Of a DNA stretch of 64,000 bases, positions 8,055 to 16,878 are shown one piece after another. Both the position numbers and the translations under genes were made by a program. Within the stretch, counting starts at the first letter, position 1; the number at the start of each line of letters is the position of its first letter. A model generated the notes under the pieces. It did not search any database. It saw only the letters and a program-made list of their open reading frames with translations, and had not been told where the DNA came from. The stretch comes from Paenibacillus sp. FJAT-26967 (GTDB lineage Bacteria; Bacillota; Bacilli; Paenibacillales; NBRC-103111), in assembly GCF_001541095.1 (NCBI RefSeq), contig NZ_LMXH01000001.1, positions 376,385 to 440,384 on the forward strand. Reading direction: 5' to 3'.

Positions 8055-10727
8055 GTGGAAAAAGAAAAATTGATTCTTATAGATGGAAATAGTATCGCCA
8101 GCAGGGCTTTCTACGCCCTTCCGCTGCTAAGCAATGCGGCCGGTCTGCATACCAATGCCGTTTACGGATTTACAACGATGCTGCTCAGACTCATAGAAGA
8201 GGAGAAGCCGACGCATTTTCTTGTTGCCTTTGATGCGGGGAAGGTTACCTTCAGGCATAAGGATTATTCCGAATACAAAGGAGGCCGGTCCAAAACACCT
8301 CCTGAACTTTCCGAGCAGTTCCCTCTGCTGAAGGAGCTTCTTCCGGCTTTTGGTATCCGTCAGTTTGAGCTGGAAGGCTATGAGGCCGACGATATTATCG
8401 GTACACTGACCCGCACCGCGCAGGAGGAAGGCAAAGAGGTGCTTGTAGTCAGCGGCGATAAAGACATGCTGCAGCTGGTATCGGATAAGGTGACCGTGGC
8501 GCTCACCCGCAAAGGAATCAGCGAGGTGGACCGGTACGATCCCGCAGAGATTCAGGAGAAATACGGGCTCACGCCTTCTCAAATTATCGACCTCAAAGGG
8601 CTGATGGGGGATTCCTCTGATAATATTCCGGGTATCCCTGGCGTGGGGGAGAAGACGGCGCTTAAGCTGCTGCATGAGTACGGTTCCGTAGAATCCGTAC
8701 TGGAGCATGCAGACGATATGAAGGGCAAGATGAAAGAGAAGATCCGCGATCATGCCGATTCAGCGCGCATGAGTAAAGAGATCGCGACGATTTTCCGCGA
8801 GGTGCCGATGGACACCGAGTGGAACGCGCTCGCCTATTCGGGCGTGCAAGGACCTGAGCTGGCGGCTATGTTCCGCAAGCTCGAATTTAAATCGCTGCTG
8901 GAGAAAATGGATTTCTCCGGCGCGGGCTCCGGCGATGCGGCAGAGGATGCCGATGCTCCGCAGGCAGAGCCGCTTGTTGTCCGCCTCATATCGGAGGACA
9001 ACATCGGTGAGCTCTTAGCTGCACTCCCGGATGTGCGGGCAATCCATGTCGAAGCCGCCGGGGACAACGCCCACACGGCTGTGATCATCGGAGCGGCTCT
9101 TCGCACGGCGGATGCGGGATACTATGTCCCCGCATCCGTTCTCACCGCTCCAGAGGCGCAGCCGCTGCGCGACTGGCTGGCTGACGGCAGCGCGGAGAAA
9201 AGCACGTGGGACCGCCACCGCGCGGAGCTGGCTCTCGCCTGGAGCGGGATTACGCTGTCTGGCGTGACGTTCGATGTGATGCTTGCCGCGTATCTGCTCG
9301 ATCCGACAGAGACATCGCTCACGCTCAGCGGCATGGCGGACAAGTACGGCGTGCCTTCTGTTGCACCGGACGAAGCGGTCTTCGGCAAAGGCGCCAAGTT
9401 CAGGCTGCCCGAGACCGAGGTGCTTGCTGCGCACGTCTGCCAGAAGGCGGACCGCATCGAGCGGCTTCATGCCGAACTTCACGAGCGGCTGCAGGAGGTT
9501 GAAATGCTCCAGCTGTATTACGAGCTGGAGCTGCCGCTCTCGGGTGTTCTTGCCGACATGGAGCTTCGCGGCATCAAGGTGGACAAGGGGGCTCTGAAAC
9601 AGCTTGGAGACGAGCTGGCCGTTCAGATTGACCGGACCATGAGTGAAATTTACCGGCATGCCGGTTTTGAATTCAATATTAATTCACCCAAGCAGCTTGG
9701 CGAAGTGCTGTTCGAGAAGCTGCAGCTGCCTGTGCAGAAGAAAACGAAAACCGGATATTCCACGGATGCTGAAGTGCTGGAGAAGCTGGCGCCTTATCAT
9801 GATATTGTTAAAGGCATACTTCACTACCGTCAGCTCGCTAAGCTTCAGTCCACTTATGTGGAAGGACTGCTGAAGGAAGTGCGTCAGGAGACGGGCAAAG
9901 TTCATACTTACTACAGACAGACCATTGCGGCTACGGGAAGACTCAGCAGCCAGTATCCGAACCTGCAGAATATTCCGATCCGTCTGGAGGAGGGCCGCAA
10001 AATCCGCAAGGTATTCGTTCCTTCGGAGCCGGGCTGGTCGATTCTGGCGGCGGATTACTCACAAATCGAACTGCGTGTTCTTGCCCATATATCCGGGGAT
10101 GCCAACCTCAAAGAAGCTTTTACGAATAACATGGACATTCACACCAAAACCGCCATGGACGTCTTCGGGGTGGCGGAGTCCGAGGTGGATTCCAATATGC
10201 GCCGCTCCGCCAAAGCCGTTAACTTCGGGATCGTATACGGAATTAGTGACTACGGTTTGTCGCAGAACCTGTCTATTACCCGTAAAGAAGCGTCACAGTT
10301 TATCGAGCAGTATTTTGCCGTCTTCCAAGGCGTCAGACAATATATGGACGATATTGTGAAAGAGGCGCGGGAGAAGGGCTACGTGACCACCTTGCTGAAC
10401 CGCCGCAGATATTTGCCTGAAATTACGGCATCGAATTTCAATCTGCGTTCTTTTGCCGAAAGAACGGCCATGAACACGCCTATTCAGGGAACCGCAGCCG
10501 ATATCATCAAACTTGCTATGGTTCAGATGGATGAAAGACTTAAGCGTGAGGGCCTTAAGAGCCGCATGCTGCTGCAAGTACATGATGAACTGATTTTTGA
10601 GGTTCCGCCTGATGAGCTTGAGGTTATGCGCCGTCTGGTTCCTGAAGTGATGGAAGGGGCACTGAAGCTCGATGTCCCGCTGCTTGCAGAAGTTAACGAT
10701 GGCTTTAACTGGTATGAAACCAAATAA
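8055..10727 (+). CDS. polA: DNA polymerase I
   Basis: Repair and Okazaki-fragment polymerase, 890 residues. The N-terminal 290 residues are the 5'-3' nuclease (FDAGKVTFRHKDYSEYKGGR, YEADDIIGTL, GDKDMLQL, GLMGDSSDNIPGIPGVGEKTA). The middle third holds a proofreading-type fold without clear catalytic carboxylates, as in Bacillus Pol I. The polymerase part has motif A DYSQIELR, the O-helix RRSAKAVNFGIVYG and motif C VHDELIFEV. I choose the GTG at 8055 because the protein then starts VEKEKLILIDGNS like its relatives; an ATG at 8022 would add an uncharacteristic N-terminal tail. mutM follows after 33 bases, so base-excision enzymes and the gap-filling polymerase are likely co-transcribed. Confidence 0.96.
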   Translation: MEKEKLILIDGNSIASRAFYALPLLSNAAGLHTNAVYGFTTMLLRLIEEEKPTHFLVAFDAGKVTFRHKDYSEYKGGRSKTPPELSEQFPLLKELLPAFGIRQFELEGYEADDIIGTLTRTAQEEGKEVLVVSGDKDMLQLVSDKVTVALTRKGISEVDRYDPAEIQEKYGLTPSQIIDLKGLMGDSSDNIPGIPGVGEKTALKLLHEYGSVESVLEHADDMKGKMKEKIRDHADSARMSKEIATIFREVPMDTEWNALAYSGVQGPELAAMFRKLEFKSLLEKMDFSGAGSGDAAEDADAPQAEPLVVRLISEDNIGELLAALPDVRAIHVEAAGDNAHTAVIIGAALRTADAGYYVPASVLTAPEAQPLRDWLADGSAEKSTWDRHRAELALAWSGITLSGVTFDVMLAAYLLDPTETSLTLSGMADKYGVPSVAPDEAVFGKGAKFRLPETEVLAAHVCQKADRIERLHAELHERLQEVEMLQLYYELELPLSGVLADMELRGIKVDKGALKQLGDELAVQIDRTMSEIYRHAGFEFNINSPKQLGEVLFEKLQLPVQKKTKTGYSTDAEVLEKLAPYHDIVKGILHYRQLAKLQSTYVEGLLKEVRQETGKVHTYYRQTIAATGRLSSQYPNLQNIPIRLEEGRKIRKVFVPSEPGWSILAADYSQIELRVLAHISGDANLKEAFTNNMDIHTKTAMDVFGVAESEVDSNMRRSAKAVNFGIVYGISDYGLSQNLSITRKEASQFIEQYFAVFQGVRQYMDDIVKEAREKGYVTTLLNRRRYLPEITASNFNLRSFAERTAMNTPIQGTAADIIKLAMVQMDERLKREGLKSRMLLQVHDELIFEVPPDELEVMRRLVPEVMEGALKLDVPLLAEVNDGFNWYETK

Positions 10728-10760
10728 AATTGCTTAACAGCAGCAGAAGAGGTGAACAGC

Positions 10761-11621
10761 ATGCCGGAACTGCCGGAGGTTGAAACGGTCAAACGGACAT
10801 TAGGGCGTCTGGTTGCCGGTAAGACCATTGAAGAAGTGGAAGTCCGTCTCAAGCGGATCATCCAGAAGCCGCAGGAGCCGGAGCAGTTCGCCGAGCTGCT
10901 GCGGGGACAAACGATAGCCGGGGTGGAGCGCAGGGGGAAGTTCCTACGTTTCATCTTATCGGAGGGCGTGCTGGTGTCCCATCTTAGGATGGAAGGCCGG
11001 TACGGACTCTATAAAGCGGGTGACCCTGAGGATACTCATACGCACGTCGTGTTCCATTTTACGGACGGAACGGAGCTCAGGTACCGGGACGTGCGCCAGT
11101 TCGGCACGATGCATTTATTCGCCAGCGGTGAAGATCTGGTCTCACCCCCGCTTCAGAGGCTGGGGATCGAGCCGCTGGACGAGTCCTTTACCCTTGAAGC
11201 TTTCCGCAGCGCGGTAGGCAAACGCAAAGTGAAGATCAAACCGCTGCTGCTGAACCAGGCATACATCGTCGGGATAGGGAATATTTATGTAGACGAGGCC
11301 CTGTTCCTGGCAGGCATTCATCCTGAAAGAGAATCATCCGGGCTGACCCGGCCGGAGCTGGAGAGGCTGCATGATGCCATTATCGTGACACTCCGCAATT
11401 CCGTAGAAGCCGGGGGTTCATCGGTTAAGTCGTATGTGAACGGGCAGGGCGAGAGCGGAAGCTTTCAGCATCAGCTCAGAATATACGGCCGCAGCGGAAT
11501 GCCTTGTGTAAATTGCGGCACATTAATTGATAAGACGGTCGTGGGCGGCAGAGGTACCCATTACTGCTGGAAGTGCCAGCCGCTTAAGCGTACCCGCCCT
11601 TCGTCCCCTAAGCAAAACTAG
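10761..11621 (+). CDS. mutM: Formamidopyrimidine-DNA glycosylase
   Basis: Removes 8-oxoguanine and FaPy lesions and nicks DNA by beta-delta elimination. The mature N-terminus is PELPEVETVKRTL: Pro2 is the nucleophile and Glu3 the acid, so the start must be the ATG at 10761 and not an in-frame ATG nine bases upstream. The H2TH region contains the conserved NQAYIVGIGNIYVDEALF. The C-terminal zinc finger is Cys-x2-Cys (CVNC) and Cys-x2-Cys (CWKC). Length 286 fits the family. It lies between polA and ytaF as in other Bacillales. Confidence 0.97.
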   Translation: MPELPEVETVKRTLGRLVAGKTIEEVEVRLKRIIQKPQEPEQFAELLRGQTIAGVERRGKFLRFILSEGVLVSHLRMEGRYGLYKAGDPEDTHTHVVFHFTDGTELRYRDVRQFGTMHLFASGEDLVSPPLQRLGIEPLDESFTLEAFRSAVGKRKVKIKPLLLNQAYIVGIGNIYVDEALFLAGIHPERESSGLTRPELERLHDAIIVTLRNSVEAGGSSVKSYVNGQGESGSFQHQLRIYGRSGMPCVNCGTLIDKTVVGGRGTHYCWKCQPLKRTRPSSPKQN

Positions 11622-11684
11622 GCACATCTCCTCCTGCCCTTCCATATGATGGGGAGTAGAGCATGAAGGCAGGAGGGGATCAGT

Positions 11685-12458
11685 GTGCTTACCGTTTTTT
11701 CTCTGTTGATCCTGGCTCTGGCCGTCAGTTTGGACGGCTTTGGAGTCGGGATGATGTACGGATTGCGTAAAATCCGCATTCCTCTGTTATCCATTGCAAT
11801 CATATCGCTGTGCTCGGGTATTATCATTTATTTATCCATGAACGCCGGGGTGTGGCTGTCTGTCTATTTATCGCCAGATTATGCCCGCATCGCCGGGGCC
11901 CTGATCCTGGTCGGAATAGGTATCTGGGCGCTGTATCAGTTCCTCACCCAGAAACAAGGTCAGGAAGAGGCCGAAGAAGGCGTGGCTTTGCTGTCCGGGC
12001 ATGCCGTTCATGCAGCTGCGGAAACACAGGAGCCTCAGCAGGCCGGAATGCCTCTTGAACATCCGGGTGAAACGGTTACGGAGAGCACTTCTGCTTCTGT
12101 GTATTCTCCTGCCCATAAGATGCTCTCGATTGAGATTAAACGTCTGGGACTGGTTATTCAGATTCTACGCACACCTTCGGCGGCGGATGTGGACCGCTCG
12201 GGCAACATCTCTTCCTATGAAGCTACCCTGCTGGGTGTCGCTCTATCGCTTGATGCGTTCGGTGCAGGCATAGGTGCCGCCTTAATCGGCTATACGCCCC
12301 TATTGACCTCAGCCGTTATTGCGCTGGCAAGCGGAATCTTTATTGCTCTTGGACTTAGCATCGGTTTCCGTTATTCCGGTAAAAGCTGGGTGCGTTCCGT
12401 ATCGGTTCTGCCGGGATGCGTGCTGATCCTGATGGGAATCTTGAAGCTGTGGTCATAG
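11685..12458 (+). CDS. ytaF: Sporulation membrane protein of the YtaF/MntP type
   Basis: A 257-residue membrane protein made of two similar halves of three hydrophobic helices each, split by a polar, charged loop of about 70 residues. Each half has the Asp-containing SLDGFGVGMMYG and SLDAFGAGIGAA motifs typical of the MntP-like family, whose founding member exports manganese. YtaF itself is known as a spore-formation membrane protein of uncertain transport role. The start is a GTG at 11685 behind AGGAGGGG. It sits between mutM and coaE, the same order as in Bacillus. Confidence 0.88.
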   Translation: MLTVFSLLILALAVSLDGFGVGMMYGLRKIRIPLLSIAIISLCSGIIIYLSMNAGVWLSVYLSPDYARIAGALILVGIGIWALYQFLTQKQGQEEAEEGVALLSGHAVHAAAETQEPQQAGMPLEHPGETVTESTSASVYSPAHKMLSIEIKRLGLVIQILRTPSAADVDRSGNISSYEATLLGVALSLDAFGAGIGAALIGYTPLLTSAVIALASGIFIALGLSIGFRYSGKSWVRSVSVLPGCVLILMGILKLWS

Positions 12459-12557
12459 AGACCTGGTTCTTGCAGGTCATGTATCTTATCCAAATCCTTG
12501 AACATAAGCCTTCCCTCATACGGAAGGCAGTAACAATCCATGTAGGAGTCGAGTGCA

Positions 12558-13154
12558 ATGAATATAGGACTAACGGGAGGGATCGCCTGCGGCAAAAGCA
12601 CGGTTTCGGCCATGCTTGTCCGCCGCGGGGCGATTCTGATTGACGCGGACCGAATTGCGCGTGAAGTAGTGGAGCCCGGCAGCCCTGTATTGGCGGAAGT
12701 GGCTGCTCATTTCGGACAAGATATCCTGCTTCCGGACGGCTCGCTTCACCGCAAGAAGCTGGGGGAATATGTTTTCCGCAGTGAAGAAGCACGACGGAAA
12801 CTGGAAAGTCTCCTTCACCCCTCCATCCGGAGTTTAATGAAAGAAAGGATGGAGGCGTCCGAACGTGACTTTCCGGATAAGCTGGTGGTCGTCGACGTTC
12901 CTCTTCTTTATGAGTCCGGGCTAGAAGGCATGTTCTCGCATGTCATGGTCGTATACGTACCCAGAGAGGTTCAACTGAAGCGGCTTATGGCCAGAGACAC
13001 ATTGACGGTAGAGCAGGCGGAAGCCCGGCTTGAGGCGCAATGGCCCATTGAGCGTAAAAAGGAACTTGCAGACATTCTCATCGATAATTCGGGAGCAATT
13101 GAGGAGACGGACAAGCAGGTGGAACTTTATATGCTGAATAGGGGACTGCTATGA
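12558..13154 (+). CDS. coaE: Dephospho-CoA kinase
   Basis: Phosphorylates the ribose of dephospho-CoA in the last step of coenzyme A synthesis. The 198-residue protein has the P-loop GGIACGKST near residues 7-15, DADRIAREVVEPGSP, the substrate-binding HPSIRS and DVPLLYESG. A GTAGGAG ribosome site lies about ten bases before the ATG. Its stop overlaps the start of the next gene (ATGA). Two hairpins without T runs (12462-12480 and about 12508-12529) lie in the gap between ytaF and this gene and may tune read-through. Confidence 0.96.
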   Translation: MNIGLTGGIACGKSTVSAMLVRRGAILIDADRIAREVVEPGSPVLAEVAAHFGQDILLPDGSLHRKKLGEYVFRSEEARRKLESLLHPSIRSLMKERMEASERDFPDKLVVVDVPLLYESGLEGMFSHVMVVYVPREVQLKRLMARDTLTVEQAEARLEAQWPIERKKELADILIDNSGAIEETDKQVELYMLNRGLL

Positions 13155-13735
13155 GGTTGTTTCGCAAAAAACGGGTGTTCGCTCTGCTGCTGCTCGTTTT
13201 CGTGCTTTTTCTGTTCAGTAACGGCACTTATATCGGACAAAAAATATACCCTATCCATTACAGGGAGGAAATCCAGCAGAATGCCGCGGAGTTTAAAGTT
13301 GATCCTTTTCTTATTGCCGCTATTATTAAGGTGGAATCCAACTTCAAGCCGAACCGGGAATCCAAGAAAGGCGCCTATGGAATTATGCAGCTCATGCCCG
13401 AAACAGCCGAATGGATTCGGGAGACTTCGGATTCCGGTCAAGGTCAAGCGGATTTCCGTGATCCCGCCCGTAACATCCAGTTCGGTTCCTGGTATCTGGC
13501 TTGGCTGAATAAGCAGTACAAAGGCAATTGGCTATATTCCATTGCGGCCTACAATGCCGGGCAGGGAAACGTGAACAAGTGGAAGAATAACGGTGTTTGG
13601 GATGGAACTGAGAGTACTATCGAGAATATTCCATTCGGGGAAACCCGTCATTATGTGCAGCGCGTGCTGTTTTATCAGAAGAAATTTACGGAGCTTTATG
13701 ACGATGAATATAACAAAGGCACCTTTGTACAATAA
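13151..13735 (+). CDS. Membrane-anchored lytic transglycosylase (SLT family)
   Basis: A 194-residue wall hydrolase. Residues 7-28 form one hydrophobic anchor or uncleaved signal. The soluble-lytic-transglycosylase fold follows: catalytic Glu in IIKVESNFKP, then GAYGIMQLMPETA, then the NIQFGSWYLAWL and SIAAYNAGQGNVNKW motifs. It would cut the MurNAc-GlcNAc bond to form anhydro sugar ends. The ATG overlaps coaE by four bases, so the two are translated together. Confidence 0.92.
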   Translation: MRLFRKKRVFALLLLVFVLFLFSNGTYIGQKIYPIHYREEIQQNAAEFKVDPFLIAAIIKVESNFKPNRESKKGAYGIMQLMPETAEWIRETSDSGQGQADFRDPARNIQFGSWYLAWLNKQYKGNWLYSIAAYNAGQGNVNKWKNNGVWDGTESTIENIPFGETRHYVQRVLFYQKKFTELYDDEYNKGTFVQ

Positions 13736-13737
13736 GA

Positions 13738-13784
13738 AAAGCACCGGACAAGCCGGCGTTGTTAGCCGCCGCCTGAACCGGTAC
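13738..13784 (-). terminator. Likely terminator of the SASP gene
   Basis: CACCGG and CCGGT arms enclose an inner GCCGGC/GCCGC stem; on the minus strand a GCTTTTC tail follows. The pairing is interrupted, so the call is moderate. Confidence 0.4.
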
Positions 13785-13818
13785 TCCTGTGTTTGACTAG
13801 CATTGCCCGCAATGAAAA

Positions 13819-14052
13819 TTAACGGGATTGGCCGGATTGGCCTGCCAGTTGTTGCTCAGCGATTTGCACAAGGCGGCGAGTAATGTGTCCTCCGATCGCA
13901 CCTGTGTCACGAGTAGCCATGTTACCGTAGTAACCGTCTTGTGGGATGGCGATCCCAAGCTCTTGTGCTACTTCATATTTCAGTTGATCCAAAGCTTGAT
14001 TAGCTTGGGGAACCACCAAAACGTTGCTGCCGCGAGATTGTCCTGCACCCAT
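13819..14052 (-). CDS. Alpha/beta-type small acid-soluble spore protein
   Basis: A 77-residue DNA-binding protein that coats the spore chromosome, protects it from UV and heat damage, and is degraded at germination to feed outgrowth. Both family signatures are present: ALDQLKYEVAQELGI, which includes the germination-protease cleavage region around Tyr-Glu-Val-Ala, and GAIGGHITRRLVQIAEQQL at the C-terminus. GGAGGTGA lies about six bases before the ATG. It should be made in the forespore under sigma-G. Confidence 0.95.
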   Translation of the reverse strand: MGAGQSRGSNVLVVPQANQALDQLKYEVAQELGIAIPQDGYYGNMATRDTGAIGGHITRRLVQIAEQQLAGQSGQSR

Positions 14053-14082
14053 GTCTGTTCACCTCCTTGTCGTTTGTAAATG

Positions 14083-14089
14083 TATTATG
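14083..14089 (-). promoter_or_regulatory. Possible sigma-G -10 of the SASP gene
   Basis: CATAATA on the minus strand matches the sigma-G -10 (CATNNTA) and lies about 30 bases before the start codon. The -35 is poor (GTTAT or TTATC at 17-18 bases). Confidence 0.4.
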
Positions 14090-14171
14090 TGCTTTTTCGG
14101 GCGCTTGATAACAAGCAACTTATGGGAATGAAAAAGACAAAGACCTTGAATAGGAAGGAGAGTGAAGAGAG

Positions 14172-14657
14172 ATGAAATGTCCGTTCTGCGAACATAACGG
14201 AACCAAGGTACTGGATTCACGTTCAGCTAACGATAATAAATCCATCCGCCGCCGGCGGGAATGTGAGAAGTGCCAGCGGCGGTTCACCACCTTCGAAATG
14301 GTCGAGGAAACCCCTCTTATTGTGATCAAAAAAGATGGAAGCCGTGAGGAGTTCAACCGAGATAAGATTCTCCGGGGATTAATCAGAGCTTGTGAGAAGA
14401 GACCGGTGTCCGTCGACCGGCTGGAGCAAATCGTATCTGTAGTCGAGATGAACGTAAGGAATATGGCCCATGCGGAAGTGGACAGTATGCGGATCGGTGA
14501 ACTCGTCATGGAACAGCTGTATCCGGTTGATGAGGTAGCGTATATCCGGTTTGCGTCTGTGTACCGGCAGTTTAAAGATATTAATATGTTCCTCAAGGAA
14601 TTGGAACAGATCTTAGGGAAAACGAATTTGAATAACGCGTTAAATACAGATACATAA
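14172..14657 (+). CDS. nrdR: Transcriptional repressor of ribonucleotide reductase genes
   Basis: A 161-residue regulator that senses the (d)ATP pool and represses nrd operons at NrdR boxes. The N-terminal zinc ribbon is C-x2-C (CPFC) and C-x2-C (CEKC) with the conserved [17 protein letters not shown] stretch. The ATP-cone domain follows, opening [28 protein letters not shown] site precedes the ATG. The position downstream of coaE matches Bacillales gene order; dnaB and dnaI, which often follow, are not here. Confidence 0.96.
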   Translation: MKCPFCEHNGTKVLDSRSANDNKSIRRRRECEKCQRRFTTFEMVEETPLIVIKKDGSREEFNRDKILRGLIRACEKRPVSVDRLEQIVSVVEMNVRNMAHAEVDSMRIGELVMEQLYPVDEVAYIRFASVYRQFKDINMFLKELEQILGKTNLNNALNTDT

Positions 14658-14669
14658 CCCCCAAAGAAA

Positions 14670-14693
14670 GAACCGGCTGCATGCAGCCGGTTC
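14670..14693 (+). terminator. Terminator after nrdR
   Basis: GAACCGGCTGC and GCAGCCGGTTC form a perfect 24-base palindrome with a T-rich tail. Confidence 0.75.
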
Positions 14694-14801
14694 TCTTGTT
14701 ATCCGCAGGCAAGTGTCCTGATGTTGCCAGCCTTAATTCAGTCTTAATTGATCCTGCTTCGCATAGGATTGAGGGTGAGAACAAAAGGGGAGGCGTTAGA
14801 A

Positions 14802-15371
14802 TTGGCTATTCGAGATCACAGGGGGCAGTATGAGCCCGCAGGTTGGGGGGCGGGACAATCCGTTTATCCCTATCCGGACTCAGGCCAGCCGGGGCATTTG
14901 CTGCAAGGATATGAGCAGCTGCAGAGTCATAGGATCAGAGGTCCGCAAGTCAATCCGCTATTTCCTGGGGGTCTGCAAACGGGTTCTCCATGGCCCGGAG
15001 GCTTTCCGCAGGACGGTGATCTGCTGAATCCCGGGGCGCAGCCGGGTGCTCAAGGCCAGCCTATTTCGGGCGGAATCGCGGTGGGTTCTTATCCGCCAAG
15101 CACAGGAAGTTCCGGAATCCCGGGTGGAGAGTTAGCCGGCCCGCCCAATGCCGGAGGGGCTCCGGTTATTCCGCAGCCGGTATTTAGTATTGATCCTTAT
15201 GTGTATGCGGCCCTTCAGACTCTGATAGGCAAAGGCATCGTGGTGGAAACCGTAAGGGGCAGCAACCGGGGGAAGCTTGCCCAAGTTAAGCCTGATCATA
15301 TCGTCGTGCAGGAAGACGGCAAACAGTTCTTTATTCGTACGGCACAGATCATCTGGGTAATGCCGGAATAA
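14802..15371 (+). CDS. DUF2642-type protein, probable spore protein
   Basis: A 189-residue protein. The first 120 residues are low complexity, rich in Gly, Pro, Gln and Ser. The last 60 (from about YVYAALQTLIGKGIVVETV) form a small domain with a GKLAQVKPDHIVVQEDGKQFFI strand pattern, which I recognise as DUF2642, present in spore-forming Bacillales. The start is a TTG at 14802 with AGGGGAGG eight bases upstream. CATAGGAT at 14762-14769 resembles a mother-cell sigma-E/K -10. Function is unknown; a surface-layer or coat role is inferred from composition. Confidence 0.7.
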   Translation: MAIRDHRGQYEPAGWGAGQSVYPYPDSGQPGHLLQGYEQLQSHRIRGPQVNPLFPGGLQTGSPWPGGFPQDGDLLNPGAQPGAQGQPISGGIAVGSYPPSTGSSGIPGGELAGPPNAGGAPVIPQPVFSIDPYVYAALQTLIGKGIVVETVRGSNRGKLAQVKPDHIVVQEDGKQFFIRTAQIIWVMPE

Positions 15372-15405
15372 ACTGGATCAGGGAAAGTGCTGCTATCCGG
15401 GCTAT

Positions 15406-15435
15406 CCATCGGCTGGCTATCCGATGGTTTTTTTT
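15406..15435 (+). terminator. Terminator of the DUF2642 gene
   Basis: CCATCGG (15406-15412) pairs with CCGATGG (15421-15427), followed by eight T. Confidence 0.9.
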
Positions 15436-15490
15436 CTTGTCCTTGGTTTCCCTCTTCCCTGGAATGATTACATTCCGGATGCTCTCTGAC

Positions 15491-15943
15491 CTAGCCTTTG
15501 CCGATTAACAGCGACAGCAGGCCTGCCGCGATTAGAGGACCGACCGGAACCCCGCGGAACAAGGCAACCCCCAGTACCGTTCCGATGAGCAGTCCGGCAA
15601 CTACGTTGGGCTGATGAGTCATGAGGGTTGCGCCGCGGCCGCCCAGATAAGCTACTGCCATACCGACTCCAACGGCGAGTAAGGTTTTCCAGTGAAGAAA
15701 GGACTGCATGATCAACGGTACCGACAGTTTGCCGCTTGCGATCGGAGTCATCACCCCGATAGTCAGGATGATGACTCCGGCAGTCAGCCCATACTTTTCG
15801 AGAAACGGAAAAGCTTGATGCACATTCATGACCCTCAGCAGCAGCAGAACCAGCATGGCGATCGTAACCGTGGCATTGCTGCTGAGCAGCCCGAGCAGCA
15901 CCAAACCGAGCAAGAGAAGAGAAGTCGTATCCACCTGAGTCAT
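15491..15943 (-). CDS. DUF441 family membrane protein (YtwI-like)
   Basis: A 150-residue protein with four to five hydrophobic helices and short loops. Features typical of DUF441 are the [20 protein letters not shown] first helices, [12 protein letters not shown] in the middle and the Gly/Leu-rich C-terminus ending [10 protein letters not shown]. The role is unknown. The start is likely the ATG at 15943, nine bases after AAGGAG; an in-frame ATG at 15949 is only three bases away from it. Confidence 0.8.
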   Translation of the reverse strand: MTQVDTTSLLLLGLVLLGLLSSNATVTIAMLVLLLLRVMNVHQAFPFLEKYGLTAGVIILTIGVMTPIASGKLSVPLIMQSFLHWKTLLAVGVGMAVAYLGGRGATLMTHQPNVVAGLLIGTVLGVALFRGVPVGPLIAAGLLSLLIGKG

Positions 15944-16025
15944 TATCATCTGCTCCTTCGATAGGGTAGTTATTCTTATACCGGGTATTCTCTACATTCC
16001 TATATGCCCGACTTGGGCCGGAATA

Positions 16026-16064
16026 AACAAAAAGACCTTAACCCAATTGATGGATTAAGGTCTT
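16026..16064 (-). terminator. Terminator of the tRNA pair
   Basis: AAGACCTTAA pairs with TTAAGGTCTT, followed on the minus strand by five T. It comes ten bases after the tRNA-Leu end. Confidence 0.85.
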
Positions 16065-16073
16065 CGGCTTGAA

Positions 16074-16157
16074 TGCGGTCGAGAGGACTCGAACCTCCAC
16101 GGCTGTTACACCACTAGAACCTGAATCTAGCGCGTCTGCCAATTCCGCCACGACCGC
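16074..16157 (-). tRNA. tRNA-Leu (anticodon CAG)
   Basis: An 84-base class II tRNA. The acceptor stem is GCGGTCG/CGACCGC with discriminator A. The anticodon arm is CTAGA-TTCAGGT-TCTAG, which gives anticodon CAG for CUG codons. A long variable arm and the GGTTCGAGTCC T-loop are present. The 3' CCA is not encoded (the bases after the discriminator are TTC). Confidence 0.95.
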
Positions 16158-16217
16158 ACGGTCACTGCTATACTTGACATGATCCGAAGATCAGAGTGTA
16201 TGAGAGCAGTAGGATTA

Positions 16218-16293
16218 TGGTGGAGCCAAGGGGGATCGAACCCCTGACCTCATCGCTGCCAGCGATGCGCTCTCCCAGCTGAGCTATGGCCCC
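16218..16293 (-). tRNA. tRNA-Ala (anticodon GGC)
   Basis: A 76-base tRNA including an encoded CCA. The acceptor stem GGGGCCA pairs with TGGCTCC through one G-T pair. The anticodon arm CATCG-CTGGCAG-CGATG gives GGC, and GGTTCGATCC forms the T-loop. It is the first gene of the pair with tRNA-Leu. Confidence 0.95.
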
Positions 16294-16313
16294 TCAAAAG
16301 TCCCGTGATTTGT

Positions 16314-16342
16314 ATTATACATAGATCGTAAAAAGAACGCAA
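16314..16342 (-). promoter_or_regulatory. Promoter of the tRNA pair
   Basis: On the minus strand TTGCGT (16337-16342) and TATAAT (16314-16319) are exactly 17 bases apart, 20 bases before the tRNA-Ala. Confidence 0.8.
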
Positions 16343-16498
16343 GTCTAAATTTTTTTAAGTTGTTCGGATGAAAAAAGTACGATTTTTGCCGCAAACGATC
16401 GCCCTGCGTTTCTTGTATCAGGGCCTCTTTTCATGCTAACCTTATAGAAATCATGCGTTCCCCGCGGGGAATAGGAAATGGGCAGGAGTGGATACATT

Positions 16499-16834
16499 TT
16501 GTCGAGCAATGCTCTGTATTGGCTGTTTACGCTTCTTGCATTCGGAATTACGCTCCTTATGGGCTTTGTACTGATGCAGCGTACCAAAAAATTGTGGTTA
16601 TCCTTCGGAATTTCCACCTTATTCAATACTCTGATGACTGTTTTCGTATGTGTATGGTGGGCGAAGGTTACGGATGATTCTTACAAAGTGCTCTTCTACA
16701 ACATGTTCTATTTACTCGGGTATGTGAATGTGATTATTATTGATTTCTTTGCACTGCTCAGCATGCGGAAAAAAGCCGAAGGCCCGGTCAAAGCCAGAAA
16801 GAAGACCTATGAGGAAGAATATGGCGATTCCTGA
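16499..16834 (+). CDS. Small membrane protein of unknown function
   Basis: About 111 residues with three hydrophobic segments (ALYWLFTLLAFGITLLMGFVL, then LWLSFGISTLFNTLMTVFVCVWW, then VLFYNMFYLLGYVNVIIIDFFALL) and a charged C-terminal tail. I choose the TTG at 16499 because AGGAG (16484-16488) is ten bases before it; the ATG at 16478 has no ribosome site. The next gene starts 45 bases later on the same strand. I do not recognise the family. Confidence 0.6.
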   Translation: MSSNALYWLFTLLAFGITLLMGFVLMQRTKKLWLSFGISTLFNTLMTVFVCVWWAKVTDDSYKVLFYNMFYLLGYVNVIIIDFFALLSMRKKAEGPVKARKKTYEEEYGDS

Positions 16835-16878
16835 ATGAGTCTGAAACAATGGGACCAGGGAAGGAGATTTTAAATTAG

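Noticed and set aside
9015-9659. Long minus-strand frames inside polA
   Set aside because: High-GC codon shadow of a well-supported polymerase.
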